Below, one piece after another: positions 47,187-58,182 of a stretch of DNA of 64,000 bases (position 1 is the stretch's first letter; each line of letters starts with the position of its first letter). The DNA comes from Osedax fenrisi (lineage: Eukaryota > Annelida > Polychaeta > Sabellida > Siboglinidae): contig OZ025239.1 in assembly GCA_964019155.1 (NCBI GenBank), positions 9,226,274 through 9,290,273 on the forward strand, written 5' to 3'. Under the pieces are notes generated by a model. It was not told the DNA's origin, did not search any database, and saw only the letters and a program-made list of their open reading frames with translations. Made by a program: the position numbers and the translations under genes.

Positions 47187-47190
47187 GTGT
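45430..47190. other. Non-coding DNA with a diverged duplication and microsatellites
   Basis: GATAGTGAATAGTGAAACATAG... with TCACGTGATTTATATGTATAC (45615-45690) and CTATAGTGAATAGTGAAACAG... with CACGTGATTTATATGTATAC (46165-46240) are two copies of one repeat. GATAGGGAGTGTAATATCTT (46111-46130) matches the TIR of the 27.6-kb MITE. (TA)n lies at 46572-46615 and 47118-47188, and a run of 14 C at about 46886-46899. No gene is supported. Confidence 0.45.
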
Positions 47191-47194
47191 GTGT

Positions 47195-48238
47195 GTGTAT
47201 TAACGTTTCTAAACTAACTAAATTGAATGTGTAGTGTGCATTTCGCTATATTCCATATTCGAGGCCCGCTTTAATTTAATCATAACGATACCGATGAAAA
47301 CATCGCACAATGAATCATCTACTACAAGCATATATTTATACCTAATATTGTACAAGTAAAATATGTCAACAAATATTCAAGATACAATTTCAGAAATGAT
47401 AAATTATTCCATATTAAAATGAGTAAACTCAATACAAAGATTACATGTTTATCTATTTCTGGTTTTATTCTTTGGAATGAATTTGATTTAATTATCAAAA
47501 ATTCAATTACTTATAGTATTTTTAAAAATAAGTTAAACAAATTCTATATAAGTAAATACTGATTCATCTAATGTTATTCATTCATTCTCTAGTTCACTTC
47601 ATTTAAGAAACATATATCGGAGACAGGAGCCAGCTTTAACAAGTGAACGCCTTATCCTGATATTGAAGATATTATTTATTTATTATGCTATTATTATATT
47701 ACTCAAATTTAGTATTAATTTGTATTGCTCGATTATACCTATATTTATTTTAAATTATTTACGTCTTGCTTCTTATAGTACTATTATCTTACGTGTACTT
47801 AACGCTATTCATAGCATGTACACATGACCGTTAATTCGTCCTTATTACGGTTTTTTAAGATAGAAATATATTATACACCAATAAAATCCTTTTGGACTAA
47901 TATACCAAGACATGTTGCCGATAAAGGCTATTCGGGCATACCATGTATGCATATTGTGAGTAGATGTTTGCCGCACGTGAGATTGGAATTATTTGATTCA
48001 CTATATAATTAATTTCATTATATATTATTATAGTTATGTTATTATCATATTTCTTTTATTTTTGTTCTTTAATTCTTATATATTTCTGTGTGGAATCCTT
48101 TCTGGAAAGCATATTGCTATTAAAGGGTTACTTTTTTACTCATTATATAACTATATTATATTGTATACATATGCCATGTGTATTAATTATTTAGTTATAT
48201 TATACAATTAAAATAAATATTATTCATTCATTATAGTT
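47195..48238 (+). pseudogene. 5'-truncated LINE 3' end
   Basis: Plus strand: NYSILKMSKLNTKITCLSI, then SGFILWNEFDLIIKNSITY and SIFKNKLNKFYISKY, stop near 47566. This is the C-terminal W-N block of CR1-type LINEs. The 3' UTR ends AATAAATATTATTCATTCATT near 48232, a CR1/L2-type tail. The 5' side is a (TA)n (47118-47188). Confidence 0.65.
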
Positions 48239-48267
48239 TATCTAGATTGCTAGTCACGTGATGTTTA

Positions 48268-48563
48268 TTCAACATACATGGTGCCTCGATTTAGGTATCA
48301 TAAGATAGCCGACCATCATATATAAAGTATTATTCAATCAAATTAAATGTTGCAATTATATTACAGTGTAAATATATAATATAAATAAATATAAATGTTT
48401 ATTTTTATATAATTTAAACGCACTTTATTAGTGTATATAGAAAAAAATCAAATGTATTTAAATGTATCAATATTATTGGTTCGAATATTTGTGATTAAAT
48501 GCATGTGTCATGTGATGGTCGGCCATCTTAAAATACCTAAATCGAGGCACCATGTCTGTTGAA
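48268..48563. mobile_element. MITE with TTCAACAnACATGGTG ends
   Basis: The arms TTCAACATACATGGTGCCTC... (48268-48319) and its complement (48513-48563) match with few differences over about 50 bp, including TCGATTTAGGTAT and GCCGACCATCA. The interior is AT-rich. The same terminus occurs alone at 14110-14186. Confidence 0.8.
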
Positions 48564-48663
48564 TAATTATACATTAGCGAGATATAGTAATACCGATCTA
48601 GGTACACATCTATGACTACAGCGATATACAAATTAATTATACGCGTTTTATACGAATGCACTT

Positions 48664-48885
48664 CAGCGCTACTTCAATGTATGTGAAGATTAATATTATT
48701 TGTTATTCGTTATATATATATATTGATATGAATTCATTAACTTGCAACAAGCGATGCATTAAATGTAGAGAGAGACACAATAATGAAACCCATGAAATGT
48801 TATTGATATAGTATATTGATATATGGTATGTATATACAATGAATAACAAATAATATTAAATTGTGGATACATTGAAGTAGCGCTG
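48664..48885. mobile_element. MITE with CAGCGCTACTTCAATGTAT ends
   Basis: The left end CAGCGCTACTTCAATGTAT at 48664 and its complement ending at 48885 extend inward as imperfect pairs (TTAATATTATTTGTTATTC). 222 bp, no coding. It lies only 100 bp from the preceding MITE. Confidence 0.75.
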
Positions 48886-48999
48886 GACCGTGCAATGCAT
48901 ACGGCATGTATGTGTGTATAAAACTATAATTAATATTTGTTTAAATATATACATTTATTTATATATGTAATTTTGTATATTAATATGTAAATATATATA

Positions 49000-49880
49000 T
49001 ATAGATAGATAGATAAATAGAATATTTGTTATGGGAAAAATATAACAAATGAGTTCTTATTTGTATTATATCAAAAATAATAATACATAAATAAATAAGC
49101 GATAAAATAATATTTAAGTAAAACAAAATAGGTTTGTTAAATTAATAAACATGAAAAAAAAATATAAAATAAAAATATATGAATAATAAAATATACCAAT
49201 AATAAAATCTTTAACTTTCCTTCTAAAACGTACTATGGATTTCACATATCTTAGCAATCATGGTATACCAATCGTAGTCTATAGACCATTCAATAGTTCA
49301 GATACCGAATGCAGAAAAGATCTTTTACCATACCCATATATGGATATATCTATAGATCTATAGCTATATTGATATAACTATGGATAGCCTACACTTGGTA
49401 AAGAAGTCTTTTTCTGTTAGACGATCTATATTTTCTTGACTCAATCCGGTATGTCAGCTAATCTTTTAAATATGTAGGTGATTTAAGGTATATGCACGTA
49501 TAAACAATCATAATAATGTTATATATTGATCGCTGTTTAGCGGAAAATCATTTTTACCATATCTTTTATAGGAAGTGCAAGCATGATCAGAAAATGTCAT
49601 GCGAAATAGTAAGCGTACTGAAGGCCGTATAACTCTATTTATGCAATTTATATAATATAAAAAAGTCCGTGATATAAAGAATTACATTGCTGAATACGAA
49701 TTATGACGATGTAGATTCAATAAGGAGCTTACTAATGTTATCAGATAAACAATGTTAATTGTATTTATTTAGTGTAAATTGAAGTATGAAGAACGACATA
49801 GGGAGGCTTATACACACACTTGACATCTGATCGCTAACACTTAGATAACTTGCCAACATTGTTAACAGAATTTGTAGGCG
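49000..49880 (-). pseudogene. Decayed LINE 3' region
   Basis: Minus strand at 49330-49170: KRSFLHSVSELLNGL, stop, then LLRYVKSIVRFRRKVKDFI, the terminal block of a LINE RT protein with stops. Upstream sequence to 49880 has scattered LINE-like character only. The 3' side meets (TAGA)n/(TA)n at 48990-49015 and the 5' side a (TA)n at 49901-49940. Confidence 0.45.
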
Positions 49881-49895
49881 AAATAATTTGTCCAT

Positions 49896-49947
<52 letters not shown>

Positions 49948-50051
49948 ATACCGAATCTTGATAGTTGTTCATTTTTTTTAAATCTGAAAATAAATAAAAC
50001 ACTATATTAATGTAACCTATAGATTGATTAAGGACGTGGTTTTATGCTTAA

Positions 50052-50300
50052 GGGGATATCGTCATGGGACGGCCATTTTGTTGAATTGATATGTATAGAG
50101 ATAGGGAACTCACTGGCTCCGTTTATTGAGTGTTTCAAAAACATCTTCATTAAATTTAAAAATTGTTTTTTTTTGTTATATAAAAAGGACATTTATATCT
50201 ATAATTCTAGAGATAACAAAATTAAAAAATATATATTTTACATGTATAATAATAGTCTTTAATTTCCGATTTTAAGGAATTTATCCATGGCGATATCCCC
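50052..50300. mobile_element. piggyBac-like MITE (TTAA duplication)
   Basis: GGGGATATCGTCATGG and the complement of CCATGGCGATATCCCC are the ends (one mismatch), flanked by TTAA on both sides (50048-50051, 50301-50304). TTAA target sites are the mark of piggyBac-type transposition. 249 bp with no transposase; the open frame across it is accidental. Confidence 0.8.
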
Positions 50301-50379
50301 TTAAACAACTCGACACGTAGTAGTGTAACCTAGTTAACCTAACTATATACTATTTTATGTATATATATAGAATCTATAT

Positions 50380-50417
<38 letters not shown>

Positions 50418-50685
50418 TCCCGTAGTGGATACATATTCAATGTACGCCGTACTTTGTACGGGTATAAATATATACCGTTATAACTCCGCGAAATATAAAA
50501 CGAGACATTTATCATCAAAATATTACAGTTAGTAAATCAATAAATACTAAATATATTATGATAACTCGATTTAATATTCAGCTTCAATTATTCCAATTAG
50601 TAATTTCCTGTAACTAATAATCGGATTTCAAATCCGGTTATACATTTTTTAAACATTATTAATTGGATATAATTAAACTTTATAA

Positions 50686-51137
50686 GGGGAAGGTATACAA
50701 ATAGCCATACCCTAACTAATAAAACATGTGTTCAAATGCTTATAATATAACATATTATTTATGGATATTTATAATGTTAATACATTATCTAGAAAGAATA
50801 TTCATCTATTAAATGACAATTTTCAAAATATAATATAATTCGCATATTTAAATAGCATATGGGGTGTCGGTATTTGTAACTTGATTATAAACACCGACAC
50901 CATTATCAAAACTAGCAACAAATACCGACACTATTATCAACACTAGCAACAAATACCGACACCATTATCAAAACTAGCAACAAATACCGGAAAACACGGT
51001 ACAGTAGCAGCCTGATATCATCATTTTCATAAAGATGCAACCAATGATATCACTTTCATTTATTTTAAACTTACCCAATTAAAATATAGATGCAATTATA
51101 TAAATTAATAAATATTATACGATAATTATGTAGATAT

Positions 51138-51174
<37 letters not shown>

Positions 51175-51484
51175 AATATGTATTTTATTATATCTATAGA
51201 TAATTAATATTAAAACATTTGTATTTGTTTAGAAAATAGTTATAAGCTATACGATTTTATATAAAAATATTTATAAGTTATGTAATTTATATGATTTTTT
51301 TAAGTCAATTAGAAATTTATTTGTTTATATATATATATATGAATACTCAAAAAGTGAAATTAAATTTAATATTTCATTATTTTGTTAATTTTTAAATTTG
51401 TATGGAACAGTAGATATATATTTTTGATCAATTTATCTAAAATAAATAAATACTTATTCTTTATTAGACTTACTTTATTTATTA

Positions 51485-51517
<33 letters not shown>

Positions 51518-51616
51518 CTTGTTCTCAACAAATATAGATACTGAGATATGATGAGGTGCATATATTCGTTATGTGTAATACGGTCTGTAATTCTGTCGGT
51601 ATGTGTATATTTCCCC
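50686..51616. mobile_element. Possible third GGGGAAA-type element with 31-bp tandem repeats
   Basis: AGGGGAAGGTATACAAATA at 50685 and the complement of the right end (AGGGGAAATATACACATACC, ending 51617) resemble each other and the ends of the 22- and 55.6-kb elements. Near the left end an inverted GGTGTCGGTATTTGT faces three 31-bp direct repeats (50893-50985) of ACCGACACCATTATCA..., ACTAGCAACAAAT. Two (TA)n runs lie inside (51137-51175 and 51493-51515). Confidence 0.45.
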
Positions 51617-51730
51617 TAATAGCATATATATATATATATAATCTGATATGAGGGTTTAGGTTTAGTAATGGTGATCTTAATGTACGAATACCTACATATA
51701 CATGTACAAATATATTATTTCATTATTAAT

Positions 51731-51734
<4 letters not shown>

Positions 51735-51795
<61 letters not shown>
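51735..51795. repeat. Long (TA)n microsatellite
   Basis: About 30 TA units followed by GGAGGAGG. Confidence 0.95.
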
Positions 51796-51798
<3 letters not shown>

Positions 51799-51799
51799 A

Positions 51800-52164
51800 G
51801 GAGGAGGTATTATATTATAGTCATTAATAATATGCAGGGCTTCGTGATTATCAATTAGTCATTATCTCGAAGATCAAACGGTGCGTAATGCCGTCGGTCA
51901 ATATACGATGTTGTGATATATCAAGGACACGTCCTATATCGATGATGTCCTTGGATGTATGCATATACACCACGACCACTCGGTGTACGATGTTTGACGA
52001 GGGGTAGGGTATCTAATCAGCGATAGGGTACGGCACGTTTAACCCATGTTAATACGTATTTCATTAGTATGTTTTCTGAACCCGAAAGCATTTATATACT
52101 GATTTATGTATGCGATGTATTCAAGTGCTGATGATATAGATGTATCGACAGTTACATCACGTAA
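51800..52164. other. GC-richer sequence without a supported gene
   Basis: 51830-52060 is richer in G+C than the surroundings on both strands (for example GACGAGGGGTAGGGTATCTA), but all frames have stops and no exon borders were convincing. Confidence 0.4.
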
Positions 52165-52758
52165 CTTATGTGTGACCTACATGTGTCTTATGTGTGACCT
52201 ACATGTGTCTTATGTGTGACCTACATGTGTCTTATGTGTGACCTACGTGTGTCTTATGTGTGACCTACATGTGTCTTATGTGTGACCTACATGTGTCTTA
52301 TGTGTGACCTACGTGTGTCTTATGTGTGACCTACATGTGTCTTATGTGTGACCTACATGTGTCTTATGTGTGACCTACGTGTGTCTTATGTGTGACCTAC
52401 ATGTACCTTACGTGTGACCTACATGTGTCTTATGTGTGACCTACATGTGTCTTACGTGTGACCTACGTGTGTCTTATATGTGACCTACATGTGTCTTACG
52501 TGTGACCTACATGTGTCTTATGTGTGACCTACATGTGTCTTACGTGTGACCTACATGTGTCTTATGTGTGACCTACATGTGTCTTATGTGTGACCTACAT
52601 GTGTCTTACGTGTGACCTACGTGTGTCTTATGTGTGACCTACATGTGTCTTACGTGTGACCTACATGTGTCTTATGTGTGACCTACATGTGTCTTACGTG
52701 TGACCTACATGTGTCTTATGTGTGACCTACATGTGTCTTACGTGTGACCTACGTGTGT
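52165..52758. repeat. 22-bp satellite, 27 copies
   Basis: The unit CTTATGTGTGACCTACATGT plus GT is repeated 27 times without length change. Units differ almost only at two positions, TATG/TACG and CATG/CGTG, both CpG-transition sites. Early units follow a 3-unit (66-bp) order (A, A, G); later ones mostly alternate TATG/TACG. This shows stepwise amplification by higher-order units. Not a CRISPR: the units are contiguous with no spacers. Confidence 0.97.
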
Positions 52759-52889
52759 CTTATATCTCGAGATATGATCTTGAGATAATCATATAAATCA
52801 ATAGAGAGCGAGTTACTGACAAGCGATTTATATATCATTTATAAATTATGTAACAGATATATGTGTATATATGAGTATATATACTTAAA

Positions 52890-53600
52890 TACACAATACC
52901 AGTTCGAGCTTTCTCTGCATTCCATGACCTGATTCCTCCATTCATATAACACGTATCGTCTATCAATTGAACGATCAAATCCATTTGTGTTATTCCTCTG
53001 TATTGTTTAGCTTGATTAAGCTCCCGTAAGAGGACTTCATCCTGTAATAGCTCCGACTTTGATCTCTAACAATTACCGATAAAACGTAGTCTTTGATATT
53101 CGATCGTTTCTAAGATTTTGGGTTGTCGCCGTATAGTTCCTCGTTAGTTTTATACTCTCTCCATGACTGGTTTAGAGTAGATCCGAATGAAAATCCGAGT
53201 GAAATATTGATTTAGTATTACTAATTGATACTTCGATAGCGTCCAAGTTATCGAACTATAAGCTTACATTGATTCAACTCTTGTTCTAAAGAACTTTCTC
53301 TTTAAGTTGTCAGGTATGTTTGATCACCAGAATGTATTCATCTCATTTAGTATCACGCAGATGTTTGCCAAGCTACTACTTATATCTTTCTGAGTTTATG
53401 ATACGTAACTGCCACATTACTTGAAATTACTTGAAATCTTCTACTTTTGTTACGAAGTCAACATTGAAGTCTTTATATTCCGTCGGTTGTATTTTAGTAC
53501 TTATACATATATATATTCAGTTTTTCCGGAGTTGATGTGATAGACCTACGTCACTGGCTGACTCATCTACTTGTCGAAGTAATGATTCATCATAATTTAG
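52890..53600 (-). pseudogene. Decayed RTE-like LINE, C-terminal region
   Basis: Minus strand near 53040-52900: LLQDEVLLRELNQAKQYRGI, TQMDLIVQLIDDTCYMNGGI and RSWNAEKARTG, comparable with the C-terminus of the LINE at 14.19-15.45 kb (both end with a VMDYQASS-like/RSWNAEKAR block). Upstream sequence to 53600 is too decayed to translate reliably. Confidence 0.5.
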
Positions 53601-53628
53601 CATGTATGTGCCTACCATCAGCATAACT

Positions 53629-53831
53629 CCAGCAAACAGTAAGAGCAGCATAATAGCAGCATAACAGCAGCATAACAGCAGCATAACAGAGGCATAATAT
53701 CATTACAAATTAATAGCAGCATAATAGCATCATAATATACATTTAATAGCAGCATAATAGCACAATGTAAACATTTGAGGCTCTAGCATTTGCTGTTATG
53801 CTGCTATTATGCTGCTCTTACTGTTTGCTGG
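53629..53831. mobile_element. Fold-back element with GCAGCATAA repeats
   Basis: Perfect 41-bp inverted ends: CCAGCAAACAGTAAGAGCAG... (53629-53669) and its complement (53791-53831). Inside the left end AGCAGCATAAYA is repeated about eight times. The centre is short and AT-rich. No target duplication was seen. The open frame that starts in the right arm is an artefact of the repeat. Confidence 0.85.
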
Positions 53832-54099
53832 GCGTAATATTTATGTACGGATGCCTTCTGCTCTTTTATTTATTTGTGTACATCCAATATCATGAATATC
53901 GAGTACATTTAGGTCTCACAACTGGCAACGATTTTCAGAAGGAAACATATGTCACTCTAATTAAAGAGAATTTCACCATCCGTACTGATAACTACTGATT
54001 TAAATTCTATTTTTAGTTTATATTTATTTACATGTCAATTTGAAAAATATATTACTATTATAAATGAAAATGTATGTATTTTGAATACGTGAATATATT

Positions 54100-54365
54100 T
54101 ATCCAGATTATTTAAACTGTTAGTTTATATAGAGGATTTATTATACGTTCCTTTTTCCAACAGGAACATAGGGGACAAGTAAGATATTTACGGATACACC
54201 TGATTATAAATAAATGATAATTAGCAGCTTTAGAAATGATAGAAAACTTATAGATCATAGTCAAACATGATACCAAGATTTTGGACTGACTTGGAATGTG
54301 AAATGAGAATTTTGGTAAGGAAGAGGAAGAGAATAATGAGGAGTTCGTAGGTATAGGTATATATT
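54100..54365 (-). pseudogene. LINE RT fragment like the 1-5 kb LINE
   Basis: Minus strand: SQSKILVSCLTMIYKFSII, SKAANYHLFIIRCIRKYL, similar to TASNLGVIFDSTLSF...KSANYHLFRIRKIRK of the LINE at 1-5 kb. A different copy from the next feature, since the domain order would otherwise be reversed. Confidence 0.55.
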
Positions 54366-54369
54366 TTAT

Positions 54370-54625
54370 TTATTTACATATAGTTTATTGACTTCAAAAA
54401 CATATGGTAATTATAGGCGTCGTTAGATAATAAAAAACAAAAACAAAAATAAATAGAAAATGAATAATAAAATAGAAAGAATTACAATGACTTAAAATGG
54501 ACATACAGTTTACGTTTAAAGAATGAAAGTGATGTTACAAAACGAATATCATAAGGCAGTGAATTCCAGCTTTTCGGAGCAATAACTGAGAAAGCTGATT
54601 CAGAGTATGCCAACGATGTATATAA
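54370..54625 (-). pseudogene. 5'-truncated LINE 3' end
   Basis: Minus strand: TSLAYSESAFSVIAPKSWN, SLPYDIRFVTSLSFFKRKLY, VHFKSL, stop at about 54494, then a short 3' UTR. The reading frame is clean, so the copy is young. Its 5' side is a (TA)n (54638-54684). Confidence 0.75.
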
Positions 54626-54632
54626 ACCATGT

Positions 54633-54637
<5 letters not shown>

Positions 54638-54684
<47 letters not shown>
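54638..54684. repeat. (TA)n microsatellite
   Basis: About 23 TA units between the LINE end and the candidate exon. Confidence 0.95.
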
Positions 54685-54687
<3 letters not shown>

Positions 54688-54701
54688 ATTATATAATACA
54701 C

Positions 54702-54908
54702 ATCGTCCCGGACGATTCGTCCGACTGTACACACCTTCACCTCCGTCTCCTGTGGCTTCGCCTGCATCGTCTGAGCGTACAACCCGACACTATCCACTAT
54801 CGTACTGTTCCCGGCCGGCTTAGCACCCTCGGTGTCTTTACTATTGCGTACGGGCACCTTGAAGTCACCCCGGGTGATCACCCCGCGTAGTGTGACGTCA
54901 TGGCGTCC
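54702..54908 (-). CDS. Candidate exon of an unidentified gene
   Basis: The most GC-rich block of the window. The frame from GACTAG| (54909) to GAT|GTGTAT (54701) is open for 69 codons: GRHDVTLRGVITRGDFKVPV, RNSKDTEGAKPAGNSTIVDS, VGLYAQTMQAKPQE, TEVKVCTVGRIVRDD. It has one sequon (NST). A better acceptor (TCCTCTATTCAG| near 54990) lies upstream, but this frame then has one TAG; another frame from that acceptor (SCYEILRKKMSTLTRRVF...) stays open for 35 codons. The strand is supported by codon usage; the exact exon is not. It could be an upstream exon of the SMB gene or another gene. Domain not recognised. Confidence 0.45.
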
Positions 54909-54989
54909 CTAGTCGTCATCACATTCCTGCCGAACACGCGACGGGTGAGGGTCGACATCTTCTTTCGCAGTATCTCGTAGCAAGATCTG

Positions 54990-55055
54990 AATAGAGGAAT
55001 AATAATAAAAAATGGCGAAGGGGTCAGGGGAAGGTCGATAGACACAATATATGGC

Positions 55056-55093
<38 letters not shown>

Positions 55094-55594
55094 ATAGTAG
55101 TTGCGTGTGTGTACATTTGAATATATGTATAGTCCCATATTTACAGTTAAATATGGTCGTGTAAATGTGTTGTAAATGGTATATCTACTAAAATATATTG
55201 GAATTATATCGGAACACAGATATATGTTTATATTTGTATATCGTATACACGTATGTGCGTCGTGTGATATGCTAGTATGCCTGTCACGTGTGTATAAACA
55301 TAGTATATAGTATATAAATTGTATACAATACAATATATACTATAAATAAATGTGTGTGTATGTTACTATGGCGTGTATGTCTAACATGTATTTGTGTATT
55401 GCGCACGTGACTACGGATAGCGATGTCAGCATTAGTAATACAAACTTGATCGATATCACAGGCACTGGATTCAATTGGATTTGCATTGTAATATGTTTGT
55501 ATGCAATATATCATATATTATATATGTGTATGTATACGTTTGTATATAATATATTTATATTGTAATATGCACATAACTCATGTACGTAAGCGTA
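54990..55594. other. Intergenic or intronic DNA with (TA)n
   Basis: (TA)n at 55057-55090. A plus-strand stretch at 55400-55490 (VTTDSDVSISNTNLIDITGT) has some exon-like character but no firm borders. Confidence 0.4.
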
Positions 55595-56306
55595 GGGGAA
55601 AGTAACCGAATACGGACACTCTCGGTATCTCGGAAACCATAAATCCTACAATAAAATGTTTAATGAATTTTCATAATTATAAAAATAGTCTAAAAAAGTA
55701 TTTTTTATTTTTGAATTATACAAAATATTGCTAATATATCCAATAAACTGATTTTTGTATTACGTTTTTAAATTTATGAAAAAAATGTCAATTTAAAACC
55801 TACTCAAGAATATACAAATGTATCGATATTATACTAAATCATTAAAAAATAAAGCATTCTAAAATTGTATTTTTAATTTTTATATTTGTTATCAAATATT
55901 CGTTATAAGCATATATCTAGAGGTCATATAAGTTCCTAATACGGACACTCTAAATGTCTTAATACGGACACCCTATAACCAATCAACGCGCAGCGTATGA
56001 ACAATTCTGATTTTCATAAAAATCGCGTGCGTTATAATATTAATACCACCAATGAAGCTAATTCTAAAAAAATTATTATTATTATTTAGATACTTAAATT
56101 GTATTATTAATTAAAAAATAATAAAAATAAATAAATTATTACACCCCCGTTATCTATGGAATTTAAAAATTAAATACAATTTTAAAATTACAATAATATC
56201 TATAATCATATAATATTAATATATTGTAATTTTTGAATAAAAATAATGAGTCATAAAAAGTTAAGACCATTTATTGTTAAAGTGTCCGTATTAGGTTACT
56301 TTCCCC
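55595..56306. mobile_element. DNA transposon with GGGGAAA TIRs (TA insertion), copy 2
   Basis: GGGGAAAGTAACCGAATACG and its complement at the right end match over 26 bp with one mismatch and are flanked by TA on both sides (55593-55594, 56307-56308). 712 bp, non-autonomous. The interior matches the outer parts of the 22-kb copy (for example AAACCTACTCAAGAATATAC, GCGCAGCGTATGAAC) and has extra ATACGGACAC words at 55937 and 55961. Confidence 0.88.
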
Positions 56307-56312
56307 TATATG

Positions 56313-56342
<30 letters not shown>

Positions 56343-56343
<1 letters not shown>

Positions 56344-57180
56344 CTAAAAATACAAATAACATCAGATTTGGCATAAAGCTTGGGTGAATAAAAAAGCATG
56401 GCTTATCAAGTCTTTCACCCATTAATAAAATGAGGAGAAAAATTTAAATAACTAAAACCAATAAACGAATGTAATAAATGATATAAAATGAAAAAAGTAA
56501 AACGTAAAAAAATAAAACATTTTGAAATGTATTTTTGAAAATAAATTTTTGAAAATTTCTATTAACAATTTTAAATAAACAAGTTTAAAAATAAAATTAC
56601 TGGCAAAATTAAACTTTTGTACTTCAATACTTGAATAGGTGGTTCCCAAGACTTAAGTCTTAATTCGGTAATTACCTTTAAAAAATAATATTATTATATG
56701 CTATTATTGTAAGCATTAGCATTCCACCAAAAACTAAGCCAATAGCATATAAGCCTATATGTGTGTATACATACATAAAACAAAATTGTCAATATATTAT
56801 TATTAAAATTTCAAAAATATGCTAATTAATATATAAAAATATTAAAGTACTAAAATAATAATATAAAAATATAACCTCAAAATCTAAATCATCATTTAAT
56901 AAATTTACATAAAATATAACCATAAAAATAAAATAGATACAAATATATATATATATATAAATAATAGTAAGGTCGAGTTATATATATTTAAGATTATATT
57001 TAAAAATTAATATCGTTAGTTATTTATCATTAGTCGTGTAAAAGATAAATAAATATATAGGTATATATAAACACATAAATTGACAAAAACAATTATATAT
57101 ATATATGGATAAATAAAAAAACATTAAAATATTTAAATAAAATAGAAAATAATGGGGACAGAAGGAAGTAGCGGACGAGG

Positions 57181-57181
<1 letters not shown>
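56343..57181 (-). mobile_element. LINE 3' UTR copy with terminal hairpin, between two (TA)n tracts
   Basis: On the minus strand it ends with the hairpin GGGTGAA/TTCACCC (plus 56382-56388 and 56414-56420), then GCTTTATGCCAAATCTGATG, then (TA)n (56320-56342). It aligns with 63000-63830 over most of its length. The other end stops at a (TA)n (57182-57210). No coding part remains: a 5'-truncated copy. Confidence 0.7.
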
Positions 57182-57210
<29 letters not shown>

Positions 57211-57215
<5 letters not shown>

Positions 57216-57952
57216 TATTATATTATCAGATTTTGGTATAAGTACTTGGGTTCTTGTAGAAGCAGTATAGAAGCATATAAATATATTACCAAATATTGTT
57301 TATCCAAATTATTATTAATTAAAAATTAATAAATATTATAAATAATTTGTTACGCTTGTTTTGAAAATTTTTCAAATTCAATATAAAAAGATAGGGTTTT
57401 TTTTTTAAATGTCAATAAGTTTAAAAATTATTAAGATATTTCAATTATGTAAAATGCATATAGAAGAGATGACTGCTGTTGTAATTGAATATAGCATTAT
57501 ACGAAAATATTATGTATTTTCAGAAAAAAAAACTCACCTAATAATGATACAAATATTTTTTACCTTTTGTTTTTTTTTTTAATTATTTGTTATATATGAT
57601 ATAATGAAAATAATTGTATGAGCATCTAATTAGTCAATTATCACATAATAACTAATAAATTACGCAAATTTCATCAATATTTGAGCATTATTTACATAGA
57701 TATTGAATTTTTAGGAACAAAATTATGCTAAAATAATTATTCTGAGTAAATCAAGGTTGAAAATTACATATATTTTGTATTACAATATAGTGCTTATTTG
57801 AATAAAAAAGAATATAATATATATGTTTGTATGTTTATTATATAAATATTATATGTATATGTATATTATACATTGTTGAAAATAATCCACTATATGATAT
57901 GTATATTATATAAATTATACAGTAATACAAATTTGATAAATTATAATAATTC

Positions 57953-58008
<56 letters not shown>

Positions 58009-58124
58009 ATATTTATATATATATAGTTGTGAAATTATTATAGTAAAAGTAATTCACAATATTATATTTATTACATATATTTAGGCTAGTAATGCACAAT
58101 ATGAAATGTACACACATATATATG

Positions 58125-58161
<37 letters not shown>

Positions 58162-58182
58162 TTGTGTAAGGTACGGAGTTAC
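57211..58182. other. AT-rich DNA with (TA)n
   Basis: (TA)n at 57959-57993 and 58133-58160. No gene. Confidence 0.5.

Noticed and set aside
50044..50262. Plus-strand open frame of 72 codons
   Set aside because: It starts in the terminal repeat of the piggyBac-like MITE and has low-complexity content; accidental.
52165..52758. Regular short repeats as a CRISPR array
   Set aside because: Units are contiguous 22-mers without spacers, no cas genes, and the DNA is animal.
53798..53998. Plus-strand open frame starting MLLLCCSYCLL
   Set aside because: The N-terminus is the right arm of the fold-back element (GCTGCTATTATGCTGC); no homology or exon borders recognised.
55350..55565. Plus-strand frame with DVSISNTNLIDITGTGFNW, recalling a TIG-like strand pair
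   Set aside because: Too short to call a domain, AT-rich on both sides, and the opposite strand is equally open; left as an unproven possibility.
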